Shown: positions 24,435-33,138, numbered from the stretch's first letter. The stretch is DNA of 33,364 nt from Bacillota bacterium (GCA_021793645.1 JAJYSJ010000029.1:1-33364); one strand, 5' to 3'. A program made the numbers and translations. Notes: a model not told the origin generated them from the letters alone.

Positions 24435-25606
24435 GCGCGCTGGTCGATGCGAGTCTTTTGGCCGACATCAAGCAGTTCGGGGCGGCGGACGTGTCGGCTT
24501 GCTTCAGCTGTGGCAACTGCACTGCGGTCTGCCCACTCTCGAGCAACGACGGGACCTTCCCGCGGCGCATGATCCGCTATGCCCAGGTCGGCATGAAGGA
24601 CGCCCTGCTCTCGAGCAAGGAGCTCTGGACCTGCTACCACTGCGGCCTTTGCTCCGACACCTGCCCCACGCAAGCCGACCCCGGCGGGTTCATGGCGGCG
24701 GCCAGGCGCTACGCCATCGCAAACTACGACCGGACGCGGCTCGCGTGGACCATGTACACGAAACCGGTGCTCGCCACGCTGATCGCGATCCTGCTGGCGG
24801 CGTTCTTCGCTGTCTTCATGTACACGTCCCACGGCCCGCAGAGCGCGACCTCCCTGGCGTTCTTCCAGTTCATTCCCGAGGGACTGATCCACATGACGGG
24901 CGTCGTGGTGATGAGCCTGGCGGTGCTGGCGGGGCTGGTGGGGGTCGTCACGATGGCCAGGGGAATCTCCCGTCGGGAGGGCAGCCGCCGCAAGTCGCCT
25001 CGCGATGGGCGCGCGCCCGGCGCACGGTTCTGGAAGGCGCTTTGGGTCGCGCTCGGGGTCGAGTCGCTCGGGCAGCGCAGGTATCGCGCCGACTGCGCGA
25101 CGGTCCAGGAAGAGAGGCCCTGGTACCGCCGCCGCTGGCTGATCCACTCGGCGACCATGTGGGGGTTCCTGGGACTCCTGTTGGCGACCCTCCTCGACTA
25201 CGGCCTGTCCCTGATCGGGGTCAAGGCCACGGGGACGCTCGTTCCGATCTGGTATCCCGTACGGCTGCTCGGTACGGTTGCCGGCCTTGCCCTGGTCTAC
25301 GGCGTCAGCATGTTCATTGTCGACCGGCTGCGCCGTGAAGGCCAGGCGGCGAAGCAGTCGGAGGCTTCGGACTGGACCCTCCTGGTCCTGCTCTGGATCA
25401 CCGGGGTGAGCGGGTTCATCATCGAGCTTGCCCTCTACCTGCCGCACCCGCCGGCTTGGGGATACTGGGTGTTCCTGTTCCACGTATCGGTGGCCATGGA
25501 GCTGGTGCTGCTCGCGCCGTTCATGAAGTTCGCCCATGCGGTGTACCGGCCGGTGGCGCTGTTCTTCTGGGCCCTTGCGGGCGACGAAGCGAAAGAGAAC
25601 AACTGA
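24431..25606 (+). CDS. qmoC: QmoC-like HdrC-cytochrome b membrane subunit
   Basis: A 391-residue fusion. Residues 1-~90 are HdrC-type with two [4Fe-4S] motifs, CFSCGNCTAVCP (Cys24, 27, 30, 34) and CYHCGLCSDTCP (Cys68, 71, 74, 78). From ~115 it is a NarI/HdrE-like membrane domain with about five to six helices. Likely haem b ligands are the His residues in EGLIHMTGVV, RWLIHSATMWG and FLFHVSVAMELV. This is the QmoC layout and implies electron exchange between the HdrA proteins and membrane quinone. A loop at ~185-230 is basic and cytoplasmic by the positive-inside rule. It is the last gene before a strong terminator. Confidence 0.92.
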   Translation: MSALVDASLLADIKQFGAADVSACFSCGNCTAVCPLSSNDGTFPRRMIRYAQVGMKDALLSSKELWTCYHCGLCSDTCPTQADPGGFMAAARRYAIANYDRTRLAWTMYTKPVLATLIAILLAAFFAVFMYTSHGPQSATSLAFFQFIPEGLIHMTGVVVMSLAVLAGLVGVVTMARGISRREGSRRKSPRDGRAPGARFWKALWVALGVESLGQRRYRADCATVQEERPWYRRRWLIHSATMWGFLGLLLATLLDYGLSLIGVKATGTLVPIWYPVRLLGTVAGLALVYGVSMFIVDRLRREGQAAKQSEASDWTLLVLLWITGVSGFIIELALYLPHPPAWGYWVFLFHVSVAMELVLLAPFMKFAHAVYRPVALFFWALAGDEAKENN

Positions 25607-25612
25607 CGGTAT

Positions 25613-25664
25613 CGTCCAAACCTCGGCCTGCCTTTCCGGCGGGTCGAGGTTTGGACGCCTTTTG
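25613..25664 (+). terminator. Strong intrinsic terminator ending the hdr/qmo operon
   Basis: CGTCCAAACCTCG (25613-25625) pairs perfectly with CGAGGTTTGGACG (25645-25657), followed by CCTTTTGG. The loop holds a small extra pairing. It begins seven bases after the qmoC-like stop, so the hyf genes downstream are a separate transcription unit. Confidence 0.9.
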
Positions 25665-25855
25665 GGGATCAGCGAGCGCAAAGGGTCTACGACAATGTGG
25701 ACGAAGGGGCGCCGATGCTCCAGCACGTGCAAGCAAAGCGCACGCGGGGATACCGTGCCATGGGCTACGAACCGATGTGAGGCTGCGGCTCCACCGAGGC
25801 GGCCATTGACGATTGCCGCCAGGCGCGGGGGATATCAACTGATCGAACATTCCTA

Positions 25856-25886
25856 TTGCATTTACCTGCAAGATGTCTAATATTAT
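25856..25886 (+). promoter_or_regulatory. Candidate promoter of the arsR-hyf unit
   Basis: An AT-rich island in GC-rich DNA. TTGCAT at 25856-25861 could be a -35 box, with TAATAT (25878-25883, spacing 16) or TATTAT (25881-25886, spacing 19) as -10. It lies 40-50 bases before the regulator start. The rest of 25665-25927 has no gene I can support. Confidence 0.5.
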
Positions 25887-25927
25887 AAAATACACGAACC
25901 TGCGCAAGAGGGGGCCCGAATCAGGCA

Positions 25928-26263
25928 TTGCAGGACATGCGGCAGTATAAGGCCCAATTCTTCCAGGCGTTGGCCAACCCGCATAGGATTCAGATCTTGG
26001 AGATCCTACGCGAGCGACCGAAAACTGTCAGCGAGTTGCAGGCGAAGATGGGGGTTGAGGCCTCCAACATATCGCAGCAGCTTGCGATTCTGCGCAAGCA
26101 GCACATCGTTTACGGGACGAAAGACGGCACCTCCGTCATCTACGACGTCAAGGATCGGCTGGTCTTCGAGATTCTCGACGTGAGTCGCAAGATGTTCCAG
26201 AACCAACTGGCCGAATTGCAGTCCGCGGTTTTGCAAGACACATCCGGTCGGGGAGCGGACTAA
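25928..26263 (+). CDS. ArsR-family winged-helix regulator
   Basis: A 111-residue single-domain regulator of the ArsR/SmtB type: FFQALANPHRIQILEILRE, VSELQAKMGVEASNISQQL with the recognition helix, LRKQHIVYGTKDGTSVIYDV wing, and a C-terminal dimer helix. It contains no Cys, so the ELCVCDL-type metal site and the thiol switches of BigR/SqrR are both absent; its signal is unknown. The start could be TTG 25928 or ATG 25937; neither has an ideal ribosome binding site. It lies in front of the hyf genes on the same strand and probably controls them and itself. Confidence 0.85.
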   Translation: MQDMRQYKAQFFQALANPHRIQILEILRERPKTVSELQAKMGVEASNISQQLAILRKQHIVYGTKDGTSVIYDVKDRLVFEILDVSRKMFQNQLAELQSAVLQDTSGRGAD

Positions 26264-26307
26264 AACTGGGTCAATACTCGGGCGCGGGCCTGCTTGCACT
26301 CGTTGGC

Positions 26308-28266
26308 GTGTCCTTGGTCGCATCGCTCTTGGCGCTCTGGGACCGCCCCGGCACCCGGGCGGCGAACCACTACCTCGAGATCTTCCAGTCGCTCCTGACC
26401 CTGGCGCTCGGCGTCCTCGGTCTGCTCGGCCCCGCCGCCAACGTGGCGATCGCTACGATCTGGGGGAGTTGGACGCTGCAGGTCGGCATCGACCCGCTGT
26501 CCAGCTTCTTCCTTGCCGTGCTCGGCATCGTGCAACTGGCTACGGCGGTGTACGGGACGCGATACACGCTGCACTACACACGGGGACAGCAGGTTCTTAT
26601 ACGCACTCTAGTGCCGCAGTTCACAATGTCGATGGCCCTTGTGCTGGTCGCGCGCGATGCGATCACGTTCCTCATCGCCTGGGAACTCATGTCCCTGACG
26701 TCGTTCGGCCTCGTCGTGGTGGAACACCACCGTGGGGAAGTGCGCAAGGCGGGCTTCCTCTACCTAGTCGCGACACACACTGGCGCGCTCGCGCTGATGG
26801 GCCTCTTCGCCGCGCTGGCGGCACATGGACTCGGAACCGGATTCCAGAGCTATGCGCACGGCGTGCCGCTCCTTGGCACGGGGCTGCGGTCCCTCCTGCT
26901 CCTGGCCGGGCTCGTGGGGTTCGGCAGCAAAGCGGCCATCGTGCCGTTCCACGTCTGGCTGCCTCGCGCGCATCCGGTCGCGCCGAGCCATGTGTCCGCC
27001 CTCATGTCCGGGGTGATGATCAAGGTCGCCATCTATGGGCTCGTCCGCCTCGTCTTCGGCTGGCTCGGAGTAGGGCCGCTCTGGTGGGCGATGCTGCTCA
27101 TCGCGGTCGGCGTCACCTCGTCCCTAGTGGGCGTGCTCTACGCCTTGATGGAGCACGGCCTGAAAAAGCTGCTCGCCTACCACAGCATCGAGAACGTGGG
27201 CATCATCGTCCTCGGCCTAGGCGCAGCCGCACTCGGGCGCAGTCTGGGTGATCCCATCCTGTACGAGTTCGCGCTCGCGGCCGCGCTCTTCCACGTGCTC
27301 AACCACGCGATCTTTAAGTCCGGACTGTTCCTCACAGTCGGATCGGTGCGCGCAGCCACCGGAACCGACGATCTCGAGCGGCTCGGCGGACTCGCACGGA
27401 TCATGCCCTGGACTACCGGCGCCTTCGTGGTGCTCTCGATGGCGATCGTCGGACTGCCGCCCTTCAACGGCTTCGCGAGCGAGTGGATGACGCTGCAATC
27501 GCTGCTGCGGCTGGCGCACGGTGCCGCACCGGCGGTGATGGCCGCTGCCGTCGTGGGGGCGCTCGGCCTCGCACTGACGGGCGGGCTGGCCGGGGCGTGC
27601 TTTGTCAAGGCCGCCGGCGTCGGCTTTCTCGGCCCGCGGCGCACGGCTGGCGCCGGCGCCGTCCGCGAGGCGGCGTGGCCCATGTTGGCCGGTCCCTTGG
27701 CGCTCAGCGCGCTCTCGCTTGGGCTCGGGCTGGTCCCGGGCGTCCTAGGTTCCCTGGGCATGCGCATCGCCGCAGGGCTCGCCCAGGTGCGCCTCGGCCG
27801 GACGCCCTCCGCCCTCGCGCTCTCCGTCCCCTGGACGCGCCCCGACCGGCCTCTCTACCTTTTGCTCGGGGCGGCGGCGGGCGCCCTCGTCCTGATGTTC
27901 GCCCTGCGCCGCGGCACGCGCACCCAAGCCGTCCGTCCGCCCTGGGCGTGCGGCGGTGAAGTGGCCGTCGCGAACGCCTACACCGCCACCTCCTTCAGCA
28001 AATCGATCCGCCAGATCTTCGCGACGTTCTACCGGCCGCAACGCTCACTGGTGCGCGTGGGGACAACGCTTCCCTACCTGCCGGCGGACGTTCGCTATGA
28101 AAGCGCGGTCCGCCACGTCATCGACCAGCACCTCTACCTTCCCGTGCAGCGCGGGGCGCTGCGGTCGGCGAGATTCCTGCGCCGCCTGCAGTCCGGGTCG
28201 CTGCGCCAGTACATCGGGTACCTGCTCTTCACACTGCTGCTGGCCCTGGTCACAGTTGGACGCTGA
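26308..28266 (+). CDS. hyfB: HyfB-like proton-pumping antiporter subunit of group 4 hydrogenase
   Basis: A ~652-residue polytopic protein of the NuoL/MrpA/HycC type with about 14-16 helices. Key features: FLIAWELMSLTSF with the conserved Glu in the fifth helix region, GFGSKAAIVPFHVWLPRAHP with the pumping Lys, LSGVMIKVAIYGLVR, and KKLLAYHSIENVG. The C-terminal ~100 residues are soluble and helical, as in HyfB. It would translocate protons during hydrogen turnover. GTG 26308 is used, but the frame stays open upstream with hydrophobic residues (GAGLLALVGVSLVASLL), so the true start may be a non-ATG codon near 26265 at the end of the regulator gene. Confidence 0.88.
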   Translation: MSLVASLLALWDRPGTRAANHYLEIFQSLLTLALGVLGLLGPAANVAIATIWGSWTLQVGIDPLSSFFLAVLGIVQLATAVYGTRYTLHYTRGQQVLIRTLVPQFTMSMALVLVARDAITFLIAWELMSLTSFGLVVVEHHRGEVRKAGFLYLVATHTGALALMGLFAALAAHGLGTGFQSYAHGVPLLGTGLRSLLLLAGLVGFGSKAAIVPFHVWLPRAHPVAPSHVSALMSGVMIKVAIYGLVRLVFGWLGVGPLWWAMLLIAVGVTSSLVGVLYALMEHGLKKLLAYHSIENVGIIVLGLGAAALGRSLGDPILYEFALAAALFHVLNHAIFKSGLFLTVGSVRAATGTDDLERLGGLARIMPWTTGAFVVLSMAIVGLPPFNGFASEWMTLQSLLRLAHGAAPAVMAAAVVGALGLALTGGLAGACFVKAAGVGFLGPRRTAGAGAVREAAWPMLAGPLALSALSLGLGLVPGVLGSLGMRIAAGLAQVRLGRTPSALALSVPWTRPDRPLYLLLGAAAGALVLMFALRRGTRTQAVRPPWACGGEVAVANAYTATSFSKSIRQIFATFYRPQRSLVRVGTTLPYLPADVRYESAVRHVIDQHLYLPVQRGALRSARFLRRLQSGSLRQYIGYLLFTLLLALVTVGR

Positions 28267-28282
28267 CGCGGGGGGATTGGTC

Positions 28283-29176
28283 ATGGGTTCCGTGCTGCAG
28301 GTCACCCTTCTCTTGGCCCTTGCGCCCCTTGCCCAGGGGGTCACCCAGTCCGTGAAGGCCCGGTTGCAGGGGCGCAGGGGCCCCTTGCCGTGGCAGCCGT
28401 ACGCCGTCGCCCTGAAGCTCCTGCGGCGGCAGGCGGTGTGGCCGCAGGGCTCGACCGCCGTGATGCGCGCGGCGCCCTTCGTGCATCTGGCCGCCATCGC
28501 GGTTGCGGCCGCGTCCCTGCCCCTCTTCTCCGCGGCGGGGGCGTCGGAGATCCTCTTGCCCCTCTTCGCGCTGGCACTCGCACGGTTCGCGCTAGGCCTC
28601 GCGGCGCTCGACACGGGAACGCCGTTCGCCGGTCTCGGGAGTAGCCGCGAGATGACGATCGGCGCGGTCGTGGAGCCAGTGCTCCTCGCGAGCCTGCTCC
28701 CCTGGGCGGTCGTCGCCGGAAGCACGGCGTGGCCTGCGCTCGTACAGGCGTCGCTGGGCATGGGCGTCTTCAGCGTCGTCCGGCTCGCAGCGTTCGCCGC
28801 CGCCTTCCTCGTGCTCGTGGCGGAGACGGGCCGCCTGCCGGTGGACAACCCCGACACACACCTCGAGCTGACCATGATCCACGAGGCGATGGTTCTGGAG
28901 TATTCCGGGCCTCCGCTGGCCTTGATCCTCTGGGGCACGTGGCTGAAGCAGATCTTCCTCGTCGCCCTCGTGGCGGTCCTCGTGTTCCCCTGGGGACTCG
29001 CGGGTCCTTACGGACTGCTTTGGACGGCAGGCAAGTGGCTTCTGCTACTGGCTGCCCTGGGCGTTTCCGAGTCCCTGACGGCGAAGATGCGATACCTCAG
29101 GGTTCCTGCCTACCTCGCGACTTCCCTCGCCCTCTCCCTGTCCGCACTGGCGCTGCAAGCTGCGGGGGTGCACTGA
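28283..29176 (+). CDS. hyfC: HyfC-like (NuoH-type) membrane anchor subunit
   Basis: A 297-residue membrane protein of the NuoH/HycD family with about eight helices. The diagnostic loop ETGRLPVDNPDTHLELTMIH followed by EAMVLEYSGPPLALI is the NuoH region that contacts the large subunit and forms the quinone or proton entry path. The N-terminal VTQSVKARLQGRRGPLPWQ block is also typical of HycD/HyfC. ATG 28283 follows a GGGGGGA stretch. It begins 16 bases after hyfB and ends one base before hyfE. Confidence 0.92.
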   Translation: MGSVLQVTLLLALAPLAQGVTQSVKARLQGRRGPLPWQPYAVALKLLRRQAVWPQGSTAVMRAAPFVHLAAIAVAAASLPLFSAAGASEILLPLFALALARFALGLAALDTGTPFAGLGSSREMTIGAVVEPVLLASLLPWAVVAGSTAWPALVQASLGMGVFSVVRLAAFAAAFLVLVAETGRLPVDNPDTHLELTMIHEAMVLEYSGPPLALILWGTWLKQIFLVALVAVLVFPWGLAGPYGLLWTAGKWLLLLAALGVSESLTAKMRYLRVPAYLATSLALSLSALALQAAGVH

Positions 29177-29177
29177 G

Positions 29178-29807
29178 ATGACCTGGACGAACGCGCTTTC
29201 CGACCTCCTGGTGGCCACGGCGGTGCTGCCCGTCCTGCTGCAGCGCATGCGCCCAAGTGTGTTTGTGCTTGCGCTGCAAGGCCTGCTGCTCGCCGCGGTC
29301 GCGGTAGTCTTCAATCCGAACCCGGCAGGCATCCTGACGGCGGTCCTCGTGCTCCTTGCGAAAGTGATCGCCGTACCGTGGCTTCTGCACCGTACTGCCG
29401 AGCGTGCGGCCGCGTATGCGCTCGTCGAGAAGGTGACGCCCTGGACCTATCTCGGCGTCGTCGGGGTGCTTCTCGCGGTGCGGCTGCTCAGCGCGCACAT
29501 CGCCCCAGCCGCCTTCGGCGCGACCGCGGGACATCTCGCCTCGGCCGCGCTCGCTGCGACCATGCTCGGTCTCCTCGTCGTTGCGACGCGGCGCCTTCTG
29601 CCGAGCCAGATGCTCGGCCTCGCGCTGACAGAGAACGGGCTCTATGCGGCCGGCGCAGCGCTCGCGCACGGCCTGCCGCTGCTGCTCGACCTCGGCGTCC
29701 TGCTGGACCTCCTGCTAGCCCTCCTGCTCCTCGCGTGGCTGACGGGCCACGTCCGTGACGCATGGGGCCATGTGGACGCCGACCAACTGAACGGACTGCG
29801 AGGCTGA
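29178..29807 (+). CDS. hyfE: HyfE-like membrane subunit
   Basis: A 209-residue, very hydrophobic protein with about six helices. The C-terminal block SQMLGLALTENGLYAAG, then LPLLLDLGVLLDLLLALL, matches the NuoK-like half of HyfE, including the Glu in ENG and the acidic residue in the next helix. HyfE fuses a NuoK-like part to extra helices. Its start is one base after the hyfC stop, and hyfF follows after two bases. In complex I the equivalent Glu helps carry protons. Confidence 0.88.
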   Translation: MTWTNALSDLLVATAVLPVLLQRMRPSVFVLALQGLLLAAVAVVFNPNPAGILTAVLVLLAKVIAVPWLLHRTAERAAAYALVEKVTPWTYLGVVGVLLAVRLLSAHIAPAAFGATAGHLASAALAATMLGLLVVATRRLLPSQMLGLALTENGLYAAGAALAHGLPLLLDLGVLLDLLLALLLLAWLTGHVRDAWGHVDADQLNGLRG

Positions 29808-29809
29808 CG

Positions 29810-31213
29810 ATGACATACATCTGGCTGCTCCTTGCGGCACCATGGCTCGCTCCTCTTCTCGCCGCGCTGCCTGCGCTGCGGCGCGAGGGTTGGCGGGTAT
29901 ACGCCGCCGTCGCGGCCGCGGTGCTCGGCCTCTCGATCGCCGCGGCGGTGTACTCGCCGGCGCTCGATGCGCTCGGACGACTGCTCGTGCCGCTCGTCGG
30001 TGTGGTCGGCTGCCTCACGATGCTCGCGTCGCGCGGACCGCTGCACGGGCTCGAGGATGAGCGGCAGCAGCGCTTCTACCTGCTCTGGCTCACCGCCTTC
30101 TGGTGGTCTTTGCTGCTCGTCGCCCTCAGCCGCAACCTCGGCGTCTCCTGGCTCGGCATCGAGCTCACCACGATCACATCGGCGGTGCTGGTCGCCATCT
30201 CCCGGCAGCGCGCGGCCGTCGAGGCGGCGTGGAAATACGTCATCCTCTGCTCGCTCGGACTGCTCGTGGCCCTGCTCGGGCTGCTGCTGATCTACGGCCT
30301 GAACGCGCACGCCGGCGACGCCACGCTCTCGGGACTCGACTTTCGCGCCCTGCACGCGCATGCGCGGGAGCTGGTGCCCGGGACCGTCCGCGTGGCCCTC
30401 ATCTTCCTGACGGTGGGCCTTGGTACGAAGGTCGGCTTCGCGCCTCTGCACACCTGGCTGCCGGACGCGCACAGCGAGGCGCCCGCTCCGGTGAGCGGCC
30501 TGCTCTCCGGCGTGCTGCTCTCGCTCGCGCTGGTCGTGCTGTGGCGCACAGAGCTCGCCCTGGCGCCGGCCGCGGGTCCAAGCTTCGGCAACGACCTGCT
30601 GCTCGGCTTCGGCTTCCTCACCGTGGTTGTCGCGACGCCCTTTCTCCTGGTGCAGCTCGACATCAAGCGCCTGCTCGCCTACTCGAGCATGGAGCAGATG
30701 GGCCTCATCGCCATCGGGCTCGGTGTCGGGAGCCGGCTCGCCGTCGTCGGCGCCCTTGGGCAAATCGTCATCCATGCGCTCGTCAAGTCTGGCCTCTTCT
30801 TCGTAGCGGGCGACATCCTGCAGACCTTCCGCAGCAAGAAGCTGCCGCGCTTTCCCGGCCTGCTCGCGTCGCAGCCGCGGCTCGGCTGGCTGTGGCTGCT
30901 CGGCATGCTGACCCTTGCGGGCCTGCCGCCGCTTCCCATGTTCCCGACCGAGCTCGCCATCCTCCTTGCGCTTTTCGCGAAGACAGCGCTCCTCGGCTGG
31001 CTCCTGCTGTTTGCACTCGGCGCGATCTTCGTCGGCCTTGCGCACTACGTGATCGAGTCGACGCTCGGTGCCCAGAGGCCGTCCCGCGCCAGATTCGCAC
31101 CGGGGCGCAGCTGGGCGGGCGCGCTCCTCGCCTTCGCCCTGGCCCTGCCGCTCGGGTGGTTGCTGCCCACCCTCTTGTTCCAAAGCTTTTCGCTGCTCGC
31201 GACGGGGAGATGA
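29810..31213 (+). CDS. hyfF: HyfF-like NuoN/NuoL-type antiporter subunit
   Basis: A 467-residue polytopic protein of the NuoN/NuoM/HyfF family, about 14 helices. Signature parts are LGVSWLGIELTTITSAVLVA with Glu, FLTVGLGTKVGFAPLHTWLPDAHSEAP-like text in separate blocks (pump Lys in GTKVGF, then LHTWLPDAHS), LLAYSSMEQMGLIAIG, and HALVKSGLFFVAGD. Together with HyfB it gives the complex two antiporter-like modules. ATG 29810 follows hyfE by two bases with a weak GCGAGG. HyfD, a third antiporter in E. coli Hyf, is not present. Confidence 0.9.
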   Translation: MTYIWLLLAAPWLAPLLAALPALRREGWRVYAAVAAAVLGLSIAAAVYSPALDALGRLLVPLVGVVGCLTMLASRGPLHGLEDERQQRFYLLWLTAFWWSLLLVALSRNLGVSWLGIELTTITSAVLVAISRQRAAVEAAWKYVILCSLGLLVALLGLLLIYGLNAHAGDATLSGLDFRALHAHARELVPGTVRVALIFLTVGLGTKVGFAPLHTWLPDAHSEAPAPVSGLLSGVLLSLALVVLWRTELALAPAAGPSFGNDLLLGFGFLTVVVATPFLLVQLDIKRLLAYSSMEQMGLIAIGLGVGSRLAVVGALGQIVIHALVKSGLFFVAGDILQTFRSKKLPRFPGLLASQPRLGWLWLLGMLTLAGLPPLPMFPTELAILLALFAKTALLGWLLLFALGAIFVGLAHYVIESTLGAQRPSRARFAPGRSWAGALLAFALALPLGWLLPTLLFQSFSLLATGR

Positions 31214-31217
31214 CGGG

Positions 31218-32678
31218 GTGAGTGAGATCACGTGGCGGACCGTCCCGGCCGCGGGACGCGCCGGTGCCGTCCGTTCGCTCCTGGCGCAGGGGTACGCGTT
31301 TCACATGTGCTTCGCGGAGCACGGCAGCGCTGGGATCGACCTTGTCTACCTCCTTTCCGGCCCGCAGGGCGGATTGCTCGCCGTGCGCGCGCCGCTTGGA
31401 GGGGAGGGGGATGTGGCGTCGCTCGTCGACGACCTCCCGGCCCTGCACTGGGACGAGCGGGAGATCCAGGACATGTTCGGACTGCGCTTCTCCGGCCATC
31501 CCGACCCGAGGCCGCTCCTCCTTCCCGACGCCTACCAAGGTTCCCCGCCGCTCGCGCCGCAGGCCCCGCCCGCAGCGCGGGAACCGTGGCGTCCGCACAG
31601 CCTGCGCCAGCATGGCATCGTCGAGGTCCCTGTCGGACCCGTACACGCCGGGATCATCGAGTCCGGCCACTTCCTCTTCACTACGGTCGGGGAGACGATC
31701 CTCCAGCTCGATGCACGGCTCTCCTGGAACCATCGCGGCGTCGAGGCGAACCTTCAGGGCCGGAGCCTCGACGAAGCCATACGCATCGTCGAGCGCACCT
31801 GCGGGAGCTGCAGCGCGGCGCATCAGGAGGCCTTCTCGCAGGCGGTCGAGACGATCGCCGGCGTGGAGGTGCCGTCCGGCACCCTGGCCTGGCGCGCCGC
31901 GATCCTCGAGATGGAGCGGATCTACAACCACCTGAACGACCTTGGCCAGCTCGCGACGGGCGTGGCGCTGGCCGTGCTCGCGCAGCAGGGAATGCGCCTC
32001 AAGGAACGTGCCCTGAGGATGCAGGAGGCGGCGTTCGGCCACCGCTACCTGTTCGGCACGATCCGGCCAGGGCAGGTGCGCCCGCCGAAGGATCGCGCAG
32101 AACTCGCGGCGGGCCTGGGCAGGCTCCGGGATGACAGTGCGGTCTGGGCAGACCGGCTGTTCGCCAACGTGGGCTTTCGCGACCGGCTCGCGGGGATGGG
32201 GAGGGTCCACAAGGACGCAGCCCGCTCGCTGGGCGCGGTCGGGCCAGCAGCGCGCGCCAGCGGCATCGCTGCCGATGTGCGCTCGGATCTCCCCTACGGG
32301 GCCTATCGTTCCCTTGACCTCGCGCCCGAGACGGCGACGGCCGGCGATGCGCTTGCGCGCGCGGAGATACGTCGCCTGGAACTGGCCCAATCTTTCACGC
32401 TCGCCATCGCCATGCTGCAGGAGGGCGGAGAGGAGGAGCGGCCGGGCGCGCTCGGCGCAGAGCTCTCGGGCGCGGCGGCCGCCATCGTCGAATCACCCCG
32501 CGGCGCGGAGACACAGTTCCTGCGGCTTTCGCAGGGCAGGGTGGAGCGCCTGCACCTGCGGTCGGCCTCCTTCGCCAACTGGCCCCTCATCATGGTCGCG
32601 GCCGCGGACAACCCGATCGGGGACTTCCCTTTGATCAATAAGAGCTTCGAACTGTGCTACGCATGCTGCGATCGCTAG
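31218..32678 (+). CDS. hyfG: HyfG-like large subunit of a group 4 [NiFe] hydrogenase (NuoCD fusion)
   Basis: A 486-residue NuoC-NuoD fusion like HycE. Residues ~1-120 are the 30-kDa part (LPALHWDEREIQDMFGLRF). From ~145 it is the 49-kDa part (GPVHAGIIESGHF, WNHRGVEANLQG, ERIYNHLNDLG). The first nickel motif RTCGSCSAAH has Cys195, Cys198 and His202. The second, ELCYACCDR, has Cys480 and Cys483, and the protein ends at that Arg. All four Cys ligands of [NiFe] are therefore present, and there is no C-terminal extension for a maturation protease to remove. GTG 31218 has GGGGAG eight bases upstream. This is likely the hydrogen-forming or hydrogen-using site. Confidence 0.92.
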   Translation: MSEITWRTVPAAGRAGAVRSLLAQGYAFHMCFAEHGSAGIDLVYLLSGPQGGLLAVRAPLGGEGDVASLVDDLPALHWDEREIQDMFGLRFSGHPDPRPLLLPDAYQGSPPLAPQAPPAAREPWRPHSLRQHGIVEVPVGPVHAGIIESGHFLFTTVGETILQLDARLSWNHRGVEANLQGRSLDEAIRIVERTCGSCSAAHQEAFSQAVETIAGVEVPSGTLAWRAAILEMERIYNHLNDLGQLATGVALAVLAQQGMRLKERALRMQEAAFGHRYLFGTIRPGQVRPPKDRAELAAGLGRLRDDSAVWADRLFANVGFRDRLAGMGRVHKDAARSLGAVGPAARASGIAADVRSDLPYGAYRSLDLAPETATAGDALARAEIRRLELAQSFTLAIAMLQEGGEEERPGALGAELSGAAAAIVESPRGAETQFLRLSQGRVERLHLRSASFANWPLIMVAAADNPIGDFPLINKSFELCYACCDR

Positions 32679-32694
32679 ACAAGGAGAAATGGAC

Positions 32695-33138
32695 ATGGAG
32701 TCAGGCGGCAGGCTGATCGGCCGTTCGTTGGCGCTGCGGCACGTGGACTGCGGCAGCTGCAACGCGTGTGAATCGGAACTCGCGATGTTGTTCAGCCCCG
32801 ACTACGATGCGCAGCACAGCGGGATCGACATGGTGGCGAGCCCGCGACATGCTGACGGGCTGATCGTGACCGGTCCGGGCACAAGACAGATGGCGGATGC
32901 CCTGGCGCGCACCCTCGAAGCGGTCGGCGAGCCGCGCCTCGTCGTAGCGCTCGGGGACTGCGCAGTCTTCGGCCATGTGCACAAGGGCGGCTATGCGGCG
33001 GGCAGCGGGATCGGAGCGCCCCTGGCCGCGGACCTGGAGATTCTTGGCTGTCCGCCTGCACCAGGCGAGATCCTGCAGGCGCTTCGCCGGCTGATGCGGG
33101 AGGGCGCATCGGGGGAACGCGCAGCAGCTACAAAGTGA
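32695..33138 (+). CDS. hyfI: HyfI-like small subunit (NuoB-type, proximal [4Fe-4S])
   Basis: A 147-residue NuoB/HycG-family protein. CGSCNACESEL gives Cys19, Cys22 and Cys25, and Cys89 (ALGDCAVFG) and Cys119 (GCPPAPGEIL) complete the set for the proximal [4Fe-4S] cluster next to the nickel site. ATG 32695 is chosen over ATG 32689 because AAGGAG at 32681-32686 is eight bases from the former but only two from the latter. It is the last recognisable gene of the operon; ferredoxin subunits HyfA and HyfH do not follow within the window. Confidence 0.92.
   Translation: MESGGRLIGRSLALRHVDCGSCNACESELAMLFSPDYDAQHSGIDMVASPRHADGLIVTGPGTRQMADALARTLEAVGEPRLVVALGDCAVFGHVHKGGYAAGSGIGAPLAADLEILGCPPAPGEILQALRRLMREGASGERAAATK

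Noticed and set aside
29642-31231. A 529-codon minus-strand open frame opposite hyfF
   Set aside because: Glu/Arg/Gln-rich antisense of a membrane protein gene; no start signal or motif.
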